Assembly: GCF_000159435.1 (NCBI RefSeq)
Contig: NZ_GG693412.1
Span: 361,928-397,503, forward strand
DNA: 35,576 nt
Source: Limosilactobacillus vaginalis DSM 5837 = ATCC 49540
Lineage (GTDB): Bacteria > Bacillota > Bacilli > Lactobacillales > Lactobacillaceae
Direction of reading: 5' to 3'
Each line of letters opens with the position of its first letter. Within the stretch, counting starts at the first letter, position 1. Below the pieces are notes generated by a model. The model worked only from the letters and a program-made list of their open reading frames with translations, was not told the DNA's origin and did no database searches. A program made the translations under genes and the position numbers. This document shows, piece by piece, positions 23,149-30,951 of the stretch.

Positions 23149-23177
23149 AGAATACCATTAGAAATTTAATTTTGCAA
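23149..23177 (-). promoter_or_regulatory. Promoter of the serine leader and SteT-like gene
   Basis: TTGCAA (23177-23172), 17 bp, TATTCT (23154-23149). The transcript would start about 28 nt before the leader ATG. Confidence 0.7.
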
Positions 23178-23220
23178 GCCCTAAATTGGCGATTATTTGT
23201 GCGGTTAAATATTAACGGGT

Positions 23221-23258
23221 AAAGAAAAATCGGTGAAAAGACTGTTCTTTCACCGATT
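23221..23258 (-). terminator. Terminator of the P-type ATPase gene
   Basis: AATCGGTGAAAGA pairs with TCTTTTCACCGATT (stem 23229-23258), followed on the minus strand by a T-rich tract to 23221. Confidence 0.85.
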
Positions 23259-23266
23259 AAAGCTAT

Positions 23267-25936
23267 TTAATTTACTTTTTTCACCCTTGACCGAATCCAC
23301 TTATCTCCTTCAGTGAAAATCATAATCAAGCAGGAGAAGAGGATTACGGCACCCCATTCAGCGAGACTGATTCCAGTAACATGGAAAGCAGTTTGCATAA
23401 ACGGTACGTAAGTCAAGAAGAGCTGGAAGATAATCATCAATCCAATTACGCCCCAGGCATTTTTGCTAATATCGTTAATTTGAGTTAACCCGTACTGTTC
23501 AGTTCTAATACTGAAGAAGTAGAAGACCTTACTGATAACAATTGTGTTTACCATCATTGTTGTGGCGTTTATTTCGCTTGCACCACCCCGGATGAACCAT
23601 TCGTATCCAATTAAGGCGAAAATTGCCATTAACGCAGATACATAACCCATTTGGAAGAGATCATGACGATTCATCAATCGCTGAGTAATTGGTCGTGGTG
23701 AACGTTCCATAATCCCATCCTCAGCCTTTTCAAAGACAAAGGCAAACTGGATTGTGATAGCGGCAATCAGGTTGATCCATAGCAATTGAGCTGGTTGAAG
23801 GGGAACTTGCTGACCGGTCAAAATCGAGAAAGCAACGACAAGTCCCTCTGCAAAGGATGTCGGCAGGAGGAAGAGAATACTCTTCTTAATGTTGTCGTAG
23901 ATTCGGCGACCTTCCTTAATTACTGCTGCCATAGTAGCAAAGTTATCGTCACCAAGGATCATGTCAGCGGCGTCCTTCGCCACGTCCGTTCCCTTGATTC
24001 CCATGGCAACCCCAATGTCAGCCTTCTTCAAGGCCGGAGCATCGTTTACCCCGTCACCAACCATGGCAGTGACCTGCTGTTGATTTTGAAGGGCTTCAAC
24101 AATTTCAAGCTTATTTTGCGGGGTTGTTCGGGCAAAAACCTGGTTATCCATTGCAGCACTTTCTCGTTCTTTGGTGGATAACTTATCCCATTCTGCACCA
24201 GTAATGGCATTGATTGGACCATTAGTTAATCCTAACTCCTTACCAATTGCCCGAGCGGTTTGCGGATCATCACCGGTAATCATCTTAACGTGAACCCCAG
24301 CAGTATTCATTTTCTTTAAGGCAACGATGACTTCTTCTCGTGGTGCATCAAGTAGTGCAGCGAGACCAAGGAATTTAATACCCTGGTAAAGGTGTTCGTG
24401 TTCCACCTCAGTTAAGTTTTCGTTGCTTGGTACTGGCTGATAACCAACGGCAATCACCCGCTTACCAGCACTTGACCAGTCGTTAACCCGTTGTTGCCAC
24501 TTGGCAAGGTCAAAGCTTGGATCTTCTTTTTGAGCCATTTCAAATAACTTATCAGGAGAACCCTTGATGAAGATTACTTTTTCGTGGCTTTCTTGGTTCT
24601 CTGTCAGTTCGGCAATGTACCGGTAATCAGAGTCAAATGGTAACAGGTCAATTTCGGCATACTGTGATTGGTGCTTAGGACCATATGCCTTGTGATAGAG
24701 CGTTAAGAAGGCACCATCAGTAGGCTCACCATTAATGTGCCAAGCACCATCGTTTTCGCTTAACACGGTATCGTTGGCTTGATAACCAGCTTCAACAAAA
24801 AGTTTGAGTTGGTCAGTAAGTGGCGCTTTTTTACCGTTAAATTTAATTTCACCGGTTGGTGCGTATCCAGTTCCTGAAACTTGATAGAGTTGATCGCCAA
24901 CCCACAGTTCAGTCGCTGTCATTTCATTTTTGGTCAATGTCCCAGTTTTATCAGTTGCAATCACGTCAACCGAACCGAGAGTTTCTACGGCAGGCATTGA
25001 CTTAATAATTGTCTTATACAATTTGGCCATTTTACTGATTCCAAAGGCTAGGATCACAGAAGTAATCGCTGGTAAACCTTCAGGGATCGCCCCCACAAGC
25101 ATTGCAACAACAGCAAGCGCTAATGCAGGGAGTGAGTAAATTTTAAGCATAAACCCAACGATGAAGACGATAATCGAGGTTGTGATCGTAATGTACGAAA
25201 CCACTGTCCCAACATGATCAATTTCCCGGGTAAGCGGGGTCTTCTTTGGCTTAATGTGGGCAACTTCTTGAGAAATTTTCCCAATTTCAGTCTGCTCAGC
25301 AGTAGCAATTACAACCCCCAGACCGCTTCCGCTTGTTACGGAAGTGGAAGCATATGCCATGTTTACGCGTTCTGCTAACGGAATATCAGTATCAGTCAAT
25401 GCTTGGTCTGTTTTAATGACAGAGTTCGTTTCCCCAGTCAACGCAGATTCTTCAATCCGTAAATTATCTGCAGAAACAATCCTCAAGTCGGCCGGAACGT
25501 TGTCACCAGCCTCAAGGAAAACCACGTCACCAACAACTAGATCAGCAGCATCGATGTCCTGACGTTTACCGTCTCGATAGACGGTTGCCTGATTAGCCAT
25601 CATTTCCTTAATTTTGGCAAGGGCATTGGCAGCACTAGTTTCCTGGAAGTACCCGATCAAGGAATTTAAGACAACCACAGCCCCAATAACAATGGCATCA
25701 GTATAATGCCCAATAATGATTGTTAATAACGTTGCAACTAACAGAATGTAGATCACAATGTTATTAAATTGACGAAGAAAGATTTTCCACTTAGGAGTCG
25801 GCTTTACTTCAAGGACGTTTTGACCATCGCTGGCTAGCTTTTGCTTTACCTCGGCACTAGTTAAACCCTGAGTGAAGTCCGTTAAGTTGAATTCTTTCTT
25901 TAATTCATCAGTAGTTAATTGATATTGTTCTTTCAT
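23267..25936 (-). CDS. P-type cation-transporting ATPase (P2A, Ca2+-type)
   Basis: Membrane ion pump of 889 aa. An N-terminal cation-ATPase domain (YQLTTDELKKEFNLT) is followed by helices 1-2, the actuator with SALTGETN, helices 3-4 with GAIPEGLPAITSV, the phosphorylation motif DKTGTLTKNEM, the nucleotide domain with KGSPDKLF, the hinge TGDDPQTARAIGKELG and MVGDGVNDAPALKKAD, then six C-terminal helices. PEGLP and overall order fit SERCA/PMR1-type Ca2+ or Mn2+ pumps. The start is ATG 25936 (MKEQYQL) after GAGGAG. A structured 5' leader (25960-26030) precedes it. The ion is inferred. Confidence 0.9.
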   Translation of the reverse strand: MKEQYQLTTDELKKEFNLTDFTQGLTSAEVKQKLASDGQNVLEVKPTPKWKIFLRQFNNIVIYILLVATLLTIIIGHYTDAIVIGAVVVLNSLIGYFQETSAANALAKIKEMMANQATVYRDGKRQDIDAADLVVGDVVFLEAGDNVPADLRIVSADNLRIEESALTGETNSVIKTDQALTDTDIPLAERVNMAYASTSVTSGSGLGVVIATAEQTEIGKISQEVAHIKPKKTPLTREIDHVGTVVSYITITTSIIVFIVGFMLKIYSLPALALAVVAMLVGAIPEGLPAITSVILAFGISKMAKLYKTIIKSMPAVETLGSVDVIATDKTGTLTKNEMTATELWVGDQLYQVSGTGYAPTGEIKFNGKKAPLTDQLKLFVEAGYQANDTVLSENDGAWHINGEPTDGAFLTLYHKAYGPKHQSQYAEIDLLPFDSDYRYIAELTENQESHEKVIFIKGSPDKLFEMAQKEDPSFDLAKWQQRVNDWSSAGKRVIAVGYQPVPSNENLTEVEHEHLYQGIKFLGLAALLDAPREEVIVALKKMNTAGVHVKMITGDDPQTARAIGKELGLTNGPINAITGAEWDKLSTKERESAAMDNQVFARTTPQNKLEIVEALQNQQQVTAMVGDGVNDAPALKKADIGVAMGIKGTDVAKDAADMILGDDNFATMAAVIKEGRRIYDNIKKSILFLLPTSFAEGLVVAFSILTGQQVPLQPAQLLWINLIAAITIQFAFVFEKAEDGIMERSPRPITQRLMNRHDLFQMGYVSALMAIFALIGYEWFIRGGASEINATTMMVNTIVISKVFYFFSIRTEQYGLTQINDISKNAWGVIGLMIIFQLFLTYVPFMQTAFHVTGISLAEWGAVILFSCLIMIFTEGDKWIRSRVKKVN

Positions 25937-25959
25937 TTTGCTCCTCAAATATTTACTAT

Positions 25960-26030
25960 AAAGCAACAATCTCATGGGATCCCGTCCCCATGATTAACAG
26001 TCGGTTGTTCGCTTTGAGTTAAGTTGCTTT
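25960..26030 (-). ncRNA. Three-helix 5' leader of the P-type ATPase gene (class unassigned)
   Basis: A perfect closing helix AAAGCAAC/GTTGCTTT (26030-26023 with 25967-25960) encloses two arms: TTAAC/GTTAA (26022-26018 with 25998-25994) and CATGGG/CCCATG (25992-25987 with 25978-25973). It lies between the promoter and the ribosome site. No T-tract follows, so any control would act on translation or stability. I could not match it to the yybP-ykoY Mn2+ element or M-box. Confidence 0.45.
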
Positions 26031-26061
26031 AATCAGTCCTTTTCTTATTTTTCGTAAGAAT

Positions 26062-26067
26062 ATTATA
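26062..26067 (-). promoter_or_regulatory. -10 box of the P-type ATPase gene
   Basis: TATAAT preceded by TGG (extended -10), about 125 nt before the start codon. The -35 is weak. Confidence 0.55.
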
Positions 26068-26146
26068 CCATTCTGGTTAAGGTGAGAAGGCGCTATTAAA
26101 GGATTTTTAGACAATAGTTCAATGAAAATTCATAAATAAATAAGCT

Positions 26147-26298
26147 GGGAATTAACTTTCTCGGAGGGACGGTTGACTAATCTAGAACGATGAATGATGA
26201 GGAACTCATCAGAGTCGTTCGTAGCCGAATAGGCTTGCTTCGCTGCGTTAGGCTCGAGTCCCTCAGTTACGATACGAAGTGAGCCTATTTGGATTCCC
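26147..26298. repeat. Complex palindromic region upstream of the ATPase gene
   Basis: Pairings: GGGAAT/ATTCCC (26147 with 26293), GAGGGAC/GTCCCTC (26164 with 26258), GAACGA/TCGTTC (26185 with 26215), GATGAG/CTCATC (26196 with 26205), and CCGAATAGGCTTGCTTCG with 26275-26292 at 15 of 18. GGCTC at 26251 can compete for the same partner. No open frame. It is unlike the AGAGTG elements in sequence; it may be another element family or a small RNA gene. Confidence 0.5.
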
Positions 26299-26335
26299 GC
26301 AATTAGACTCTGTAAGTTTGGAGAGCACTAAGTAT

Positions 26336-26382
26336 AAATAACCTAAGACTATTTCTGGCTCTGAACTAATCTCAGGTTATTT
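26336..26382 (-). terminator. Terminator of the MFS gene
   Basis: AAATAACCT (26336-26344) pairs with AGGTTATTT (26374-26382), extended inward by AGACTA/TAATCT-type pairs, just after the TAG stop. Confidence 0.75.
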
Positions 26383-26387
26383 GATAT

Positions 26388-27701
26388 CTATTTGCTTTTC
26401 ACAAATCGTGGCGATGTTTCGGGAGCCCAGAGAAGGCAGATCAGACCACCGATGATTAAAACGATGGTGCAAACGAGCATTGCGAGATGCGCACCACCAA
26501 TGTTAGTCAATACTGGCAAGAGAAAGGTTCCGCTAGCAGCACCAATCCGACTAATTGTGATACAAGTTCCAACTCCGGTAGCCCGAACTTTAATGTCAAA
26601 GAGTTCGGTTGGGTAAGGGTAGTCAAGGGTCAACCCTGAAGAAAGGATGATTGAGAATAGTGCAAAAATCCCAATTTGAAAGCCGAAAGACGACTGAGGG
26701 CCAATGATCATGCCGATCAAACTAAGTGCAGATAGGAAGAAGGTTCCAATTAAGAATGCTCGGCGACTGATTCTTTTGAAAATCCATGCACCAATCAATA
26801 CTCCCACCATCATGCAACCGTTGTAAATTATTCCTGATAAATTACTATCGCCCATATGCATACTCTTTAATAGAATCGGTAAAAAGATACTGATGCCAAA
26901 GAAAGCAAACGCCTGGCAAGCATAAAATAATCCACCGACAAGTGTTCGGCAACGGTACTTTTTACTAAATAAGATCGTCCAGGAAATGTTGTCAACGGGT
27001 TTAGCTTTAAGGAGACGGAGAGGAAGACCCCAGCGTTTACCAATATGCTTTTGGATTAACTTCTGGGCCTTTTTATTTTCACCCTGACTAGCAAGCCAGC
27101 TAGGAGAAGCAGGGAGCTTGGATACTGAACGAAAGATTCCGGCAATTAATCCAGGAACAGCAGAAGAAGCAAGGATCGCTTGCCAATTATGACTGCCAAA
27201 ACCGCTAATCATAATCCCGGCAATGTAGGAAAGAATAAAGCCGACTGTCCAGTAGATAATTAATTGGCTTTGTTGTTTACCACTTTCTTTTGCTGGCAGC
27301 CATTCAACGAGCAGTGAGTTTCCTACAGTGTAGTCAATGGCAATCATTAAGCCAATAAGGAGACGAAGAATAAACAATAAGAACAGGTTAGTAGTTACTA
27401 ACTGAAGAAGCGAAAAGACCGCAAAAAGATACATGTCAACCAATAGCATTCGACGTCGACCAAACTGATCGGCAATTCGTCCCATTAGTGCGCTTCCCAT
27501 GAGTCCCAGTAAACTACCAGCACCGATTAAGCCGACCCAAAAATCATTGATGGTAATATAATGCTGTGCTTGAGTAAGCCCGGTACCACTAATACCTAGG
27601 GCATACCCACAGGCAATTTGACCAAGAATAATCGCAAATAAAACGCGAAAGTGAACGGCTTTTAACGGTGCTTTCTTGTAATTCTTTTTTGTATATTCCA
27701 T
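26388..27701 (-). CDS. MFS transporter, sugar-porter/SV2-like branch
   Basis: Secondary transporter of 437 aa with about 12 membrane segments. Motif A after helix 2 is MGRIADQFGRRRMLL. The mid-protein loop has LPASPSWLAS in place of PESPRWL, and the C-terminus has APETSPRF, both features of the sugar-porter/organic-ion branch. Substrate unknown. The ATG at 27701 has no ribosome site at normal distance; a strong AAGGAGG (27748-27742) lies 40 nt upstream, with a small hairpin between. I found no better in-frame start. Confidence 0.85.
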   Translation of the reverse strand: MEYTKKNYKKAPLKAVHFRVLFAIILGQIACGYALGISGTGLTQAQHYITINDFWVGLIGAGSLLGLMGSALMGRIADQFGRRRMLLVDMYLFAVFSLLQLVTTNLFLLFILRLLIGLMIAIDYTVGNSLLVEWLPAKESGKQQSQLIIYWTVGFILSYIAGIMISGFGSHNWQAILASSAVPGLIAGIFRSVSKLPASPSWLASQGENKKAQKLIQKHIGKRWGLPLRLLKAKPVDNISWTILFSKKYRCRTLVGGLFYACQAFAFFGISIFLPILLKSMHMGDSNLSGIIYNGCMMVGVLIGAWIFKRISRRAFLIGTFFLSALSLIGMIIGPQSSFGFQIGIFALFSIILSSGLTLDYPYPTELFDIKVRATGVGTCITISRIGAASGTFLLPVLTNIGGAHLAMLVCTIVLIIGGLICLLWAPETSPRFVKSK

Positions 27702-27707
27702 AAATAT

Positions 27708-27748
27708 TAGACAGTCATTTAAGAGTGTCTATTAATTGATTCCTCCTT
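27708..27748 (-). promoter_or_regulatory. Distant ribosome site and hairpin before the MFS gene
   Basis: AAGGAGG at 27748-27742; a 6-bp inverted repeat TAGACA/TGTCTA (27731-27726 and 27713-27708) separates it from the ATG. Further upstream TTGACA (27814-27809) is a good -35 with a weak -10 near 27790. Confidence 0.45.
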
Positions 27749-27830
27749 GAAATTAACAATAAATTTTAAAACAGATTGTTAAAAACACTAACAAACTTGA
27801 AACTGGGCTGTCAAATATTTATCAGGGAAT

Positions 27831-27868
27831 AAGAAAGCGGATTAGCTTCTGAAATGGAGCCAATCCGC
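27831..27868 (-). terminator. Terminator of the APC permease gene
   Basis: GCGGATTGGCT (27868-27858) pairs with AGCTAATCCGC (27847-27837), one G-U, then TTTCTT. Confidence 0.85.
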
Positions 27869-27880
27869 AGAGCTTTAAAT

Positions 27881-29275
27881 TTAATTTTGTTTGTCGTTTA
27901 GTTTACTGTGCCAGTAACCATAAGTGAAGTAGATAATGATTCCCAGTGTAAACCAAATTCCGGCACCAATATAAGTTTCGAGCTGTAACTGGGTCATCAT
28001 TGCCAGACAAAGCAGTCCGGAAAGAATCGGAATAAATGGGTAAAGGGGAACCTTAAAGCCACCACGATTACCAATATCCTTTCGGCGACGGAGAGGAATA
28101 ATTCCAAATGAAACCAGTGTAAAGGCAAATAAGGTCCCAATGTTAACTAAACTAGTTAATTGATCAAGTGAAACTAAACCGCCCATGGTAGCGATGATCA
28201 CGGCCACAATCCAGAGGGCCACTTGTGGAGAGTGACTCTTCTTATCTAGCTTTCCCAGAAATGCTGGGAGTAATCCGTCACGGCCGATCGCGTAAATTAG
28301 TCGAGAACTTGAGTAGATCATGGCAACCATCATGGTAAACATTCCAATTAGTGCCCCGATTGAAAGCAGTTCTGCCAGCCAGTTTTGGTGAACTAGCTGA
28401 AGAGCGTATGATACCGGGTTAGCGACATCCAGTCGTGTATACTTCACCATCCCTGTAAGAACAATAGCAACCCCCATGTAGAGCAGGGTAACAATTCCTA
28501 AAGTCCCGATAATTCCAAGCGGCATGTTGCGCTTTGGATTCTTCACCTCAGCAGCTGAACTAGAAACACAGTCAAAACCTAAGTAAGCAAAGAAACCAAT
28601 CGTTGCCCCATGAATAACCCCGCTCATGTGGTAAGGCAAGAATGGGTGGTAATTCTTTGGCTTGATGAAGAACAATCCAGCAACAATAAAAATTAGAATA
28701 ATGGCAACTTTAATCACCACCGCAATGTTGTTAACCCGAACGGAAGATTGCAGACCACGAGATAACATTACGGTGATTAAGAGGACGATGACAACCGCAA
28801 CGATATTGATATATGTACCGTGTGCGGGATCAAATGGACCAGATAAGGCATGGGGAATCTTTAACCCGAAACTTTCAATAAATGAGTTAAAGTAGGCCGC
28901 CCACCCCGTTGAGACTGATGCTACGGCAAGCATATATTCCAAAACCAGCGCCCAACCAAGGAGCCAACCAAAGAATTCGCCGAACACCACGTTACCATAA
29001 GAATAAGCACTACCAGCAACGGGTAATGCTGAAGCAAATTCGGCATAACACATTGCAGCAAATGCACAGACAATTGCGGAAAGCAAGAAGGAAAGGGAGA
29101 CTCCCGGTCCAGCTTGCTTAGCCGCGATGGTACCAGGAAGAATGAAAATCCCAGTCCCAATGACGGTTCCGATCCCGATAGCCATCAGATCACGAGCATT
29201 CATCGTCTTAACAAAAAGCTTATCAGCTCCAAGGTAACGATCGAGGCTTTCTTTTCGGAAAATGTTTAAGCCCAT
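27881..29275 (-). CDS. APC-family amino acid permease, YfnA/CAT-like
   Basis: Membrane permease of 464 aa with about 12 hydrophobic segments. It has a typical cytosolic N-terminus (NIFRKESLDRYLGADKLFVK) and helix 1 with MAIGIGTVIGTGIFILPGTI. Then come YAEFASALPVAGSAYSYGNV and the helix-6 region ATIGFFAYLGFDCVSSSAAE, matching the cationic amino acid transporter/YfnA group, which carry basic or broad neutral amino acids. AAAGGTGG lies before the ATG. Promoter 29341-29370; a hairpin in the untranslated leader; a terminator after the stop. Confidence 0.88.
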   Translation of the reverse strand: MGLNIFRKESLDRYLGADKLFVKTMNARDLMAIGIGTVIGTGIFILPGTIAAKQAGPGVSLSFLLSAIVCAFAAMCYAEFASALPVAGSAYSYGNVVFGEFFGWLLGWALVLEYMLAVASVSTGWAAYFNSFIESFGLKIPHALSGPFDPAHGTYINIVAVVIVLLITVMLSRGLQSSVRVNNIAVVIKVAIILIFIVAGLFFIKPKNYHPFLPYHMSGVIHGATIGFFAYLGFDCVSSSAAEVKNPKRNMPLGIIGTLGIVTLLYMGVAIVLTGMVKYTRLDVANPVSYALQLVHQNWLAELLSIGALIGMFTMMVAMIYSSSRLIYAIGRDGLLPAFLGKLDKKSHSPQVALWIVAVIIATMGGLVSLDQLTSLVNIGTLFAFTLVSFGIIPLRRRKDIGNRGGFKVPLYPFIPILSGLLCLAMMTQLQLETYIGAGIWFTLGIIIYFTYGYWHSKLNDKQN

Positions 29276-29301
29276 CTTTAACCCACCTTTGCTATAATAA
29301 A

Positions 29302-29339
29302 TTTAGCGACAAGGGACAATTCCTGTCGCGGATACTAAA
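29302..29339 (-). promoter_or_regulatory. Hairpin in the APC permease 5' leader
   Basis: GCGACA/TGTCGC core with outer TTTA/TAAA pairs and a bulge. It sits between the -10 and the ribosome site. Role unknown. Confidence 0.4.
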
Positions 29340-29340
29340 T

Positions 29341-29370
29341 ATAATACATTTGATTAACATTAAAAGTCAA
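29341..29370 (-). promoter_or_regulatory. Promoter of the APC permease gene
   Basis: TTGACT (29370-29365), 18 bp, TATTAT (29346-29341). Confidence 0.7.
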
Positions 29371-29410
29371 TTAGAAACATTAGATTATTTTTAAAGGGAG
29401 TCAAGTAACT

Positions 29411-29824
29411 ATGGCAATTGAAATCACTAGTGGTGCTGTTGTTTACCGAAAGAATAATGGTGAAATTGAATATTTACTGTTAGAAAGTCAGAATAAGGGC
29501 CATTTTTGGGGATTCCCTAAAGGTCACGTTGAAGGAAACGAAACCTTAGAAGAGACTGCTAAGCGAGAAATTAAAGAAGAAACGCAATTAGTGCTGCCAA
29601 TCGACACTAGTTTTCATGTATATACCGAATATGACTTGCCAAATGGTAATCGGAAGCAGATGACGCTGTATACTGCAGACTTAACGCAGAGCGAAGATAT
29701 TCATTTACAAGCAGAAGAAATTAAAAACTGCGGTTGGTTTAACTATGCTGACGCTCGGGAACGGTTGACTTACGACAATCTCAAGCAACTTCTCGATCAA
29801 GTTAACGATCATTTAACCAAGTAA
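29411..29824 (+). CDS. Nudix hydrolase, bis(5'-nucleosyl)-tetraphosphatase-like
   Basis: 137-aa cytosolic pyrophosphohydrolase. The Nudix box runs G38 to L60: G, five residues, E44, seven residues, R52-E53-I-K-E56-E57-T-Q-L. The upstream FWGFPKGH is typical of the asymmetric Ap4A hydrolase branch, so dinucleoside polyphosphates are a likely substrate, though RNA caps or (d)NTPs are possible. AAAGGGAG lies before the ATG. The stop is 1 nt from the next start, giving translational coupling to the guanylate-kinase-like gene. Confidence 0.88.
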   Translation: MAIEITSGAVVYRKNNGEIEYLLLESQNKGHFWGFPKGHVEGNETLEETAKREIKEETQLVLPIDTSFHVYTEYDLPNGNRKQMTLYTADLTQSEDIHLQAEEIKNCGWFNYADARERLTYDNLKQLLDQVNDHLTK

Positions 29825-29825
29825 T

Positions 29826-30395
29826 ATGAATTTCGGGAAAGTATTTGTAATTGCCGGTGCAGCTGGTTCGGGAAAAACAACGGTTGCTAAGTATCTTCAT
29901 GACCGTTACAAAATGGAACGGGTTATTACCCATACAACGCGAGCATCTCGCCCAAATGAACGGGATGGGGTTGATTACCATTTTGAGACGCCAGCTTCAA
30001 TGAACAAACTTCATTTATTAGAATCCGTTGAATATGATCACCACCTTTACGGCTCTTCATTGGAAAGCTTGGTTGCGGGATGGCAGACGGGGCATGATAA
30101 CGTGATTGTGCTGGATACTAAGGGCGCGTTCACCTATTACCAGAAGCTTGGTGATCGCGCGGTAATTATCTTTTTGACGGTGAGTCATATTGCATCGTTA
30201 GCTCATCGAATGGTTAAACGGGGAGATGAATTACGGGCAGTTCATTCAAGACTGAAGAGCCCTGAGTATCATCGGGACCTTCATTTGCCAGATGAGCTTA
30301 AAGGGATTGCAAACGTTGTTGTTAATGATTCCTGGTCGCAAACAACTAATCAGATTGACCAAATAGTAAGACGAATCAGTTCAGAAAAAGACTGA
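29826..30395 (+). CDS. Guanylate kinase-like P-loop protein
   Basis: 189 aa. P-loop GAAGSGKTT (residues 11-19), then the GMP-binding signature THTTRASRPNERDGVDYHF (about 37-55), as in guanylate kinase. After that it diverges: the region YDHHLYGSSLESLVAG only loosely follows the YxGxx-YGT pattern, and the lid is short (HRMVKRGDELRAVHSRL). It may be a second guanylate kinase or a paralogue with another nucleotide role. It has no strong ribosome site and relies on coupling with the Nudix gene. Confidence 0.78.
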   Translation: MNFGKVFVIAGAAGSGKTTVAKYLHDRYKMERVITHTTRASRPNERDGVDYHFETPASMNKLHLLESVEYDHHLYGSSLESLVAGWQTGHDNVIVLDTKGAFTYYQKLGDRAVIIFLTVSHIASLAHRMVKRGDELRAVHSRLKSPEYHRDLHLPDELKGIANVVVNDSWSQTTNQIDQIVRRISSEKD

Positions 30396-30408
30396 TTTGT
30401 GGTAGAAT
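30380..30408 (+). promoter_or_regulatory. Promoter of the Fur-family gene
   Basis: TTCAGA (30380-30385), 17 bp, TAGAAT (30403-30408) with TGG before it (extended -10). Confidence 0.6.
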
Positions 30409-30436
30409 ATTTTTCTCATTGGGGAGGTGGCATTAG

Positions 30437-30880
30437 ATGAGTACCCTTGTAGAGCAAGCTCGTAAGGTATTAAAGGATAATGGTTCACGATGGACTAAGC
30501 AGCGTCAGCAAATGATTGAGATTTTAGCTGAGCATCCTGATCACTACATTGATTTTACGGATGTTGATCAGCGCTTGCGAAAGGATAATCCAGGACTTAG
30601 CCATGGAACTGTATACCGGAACCTAAAGGATTTTGAAAGCTTGGGGATTGTTGAAACGAGACAAGCTGGTGAACGGATGCAGGTTAAGGTTTGTTGTGAT
30701 TCCAACCATCACCATCATTTTATTTGTGATGTTTGTGGCAGGGTGCAAGAGATCAAAATGCCACCGATTGACTATGCTTTTTTTGCCAAGCAGCTGCCGG
30801 GGGCCAAAATTAATGGGCATACGTTTGAACTGCATGGCATTTGTGCTAATTGTCGGGCAAACAAGAAAAAGGCAAAATAA
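30437..30880 (+). CDS. Fur-family transcriptional regulator (PerR/Zur-like)
   Basis: 147-aa metal-dependent repressor. The winged helix (about residues 10-80) contains RWTKQRQQMIEILAEH and the recognition helix LSHGTVYRNLKDFESLG. The dimer/metal domain has HHHHFICDVCGRVQEI and HGICANC, the two CxxC pairs of the structural zinc site. Whether it senses peroxide, zinc or iron cannot be settled by eye. GGGGAGG precedes the ATG. It has an extended -10 promoter. Targets are not identified; the adjacent genes do not look like a metal regulon. Confidence 0.9.
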   Translation: MSTLVEQARKVLKDNGSRWTKQRQQMIEILAEHPDHYIDFTDVDQRLRKDNPGLSHGTVYRNLKDFESLGIVETRQAGERMQVKVCCDSNHHHHFICDVCGRVQEIKMPPIDYAFFAKQLPGAKINGHTFELHGICANCRANKKKAK

Positions 30881-30951
30881 TTTCAATTTTCCTTAACATT
30901 TATGGAGGAAAAAAGCGAGTATGATAGGTTGTAGAAAAGGAGCATTTATTT

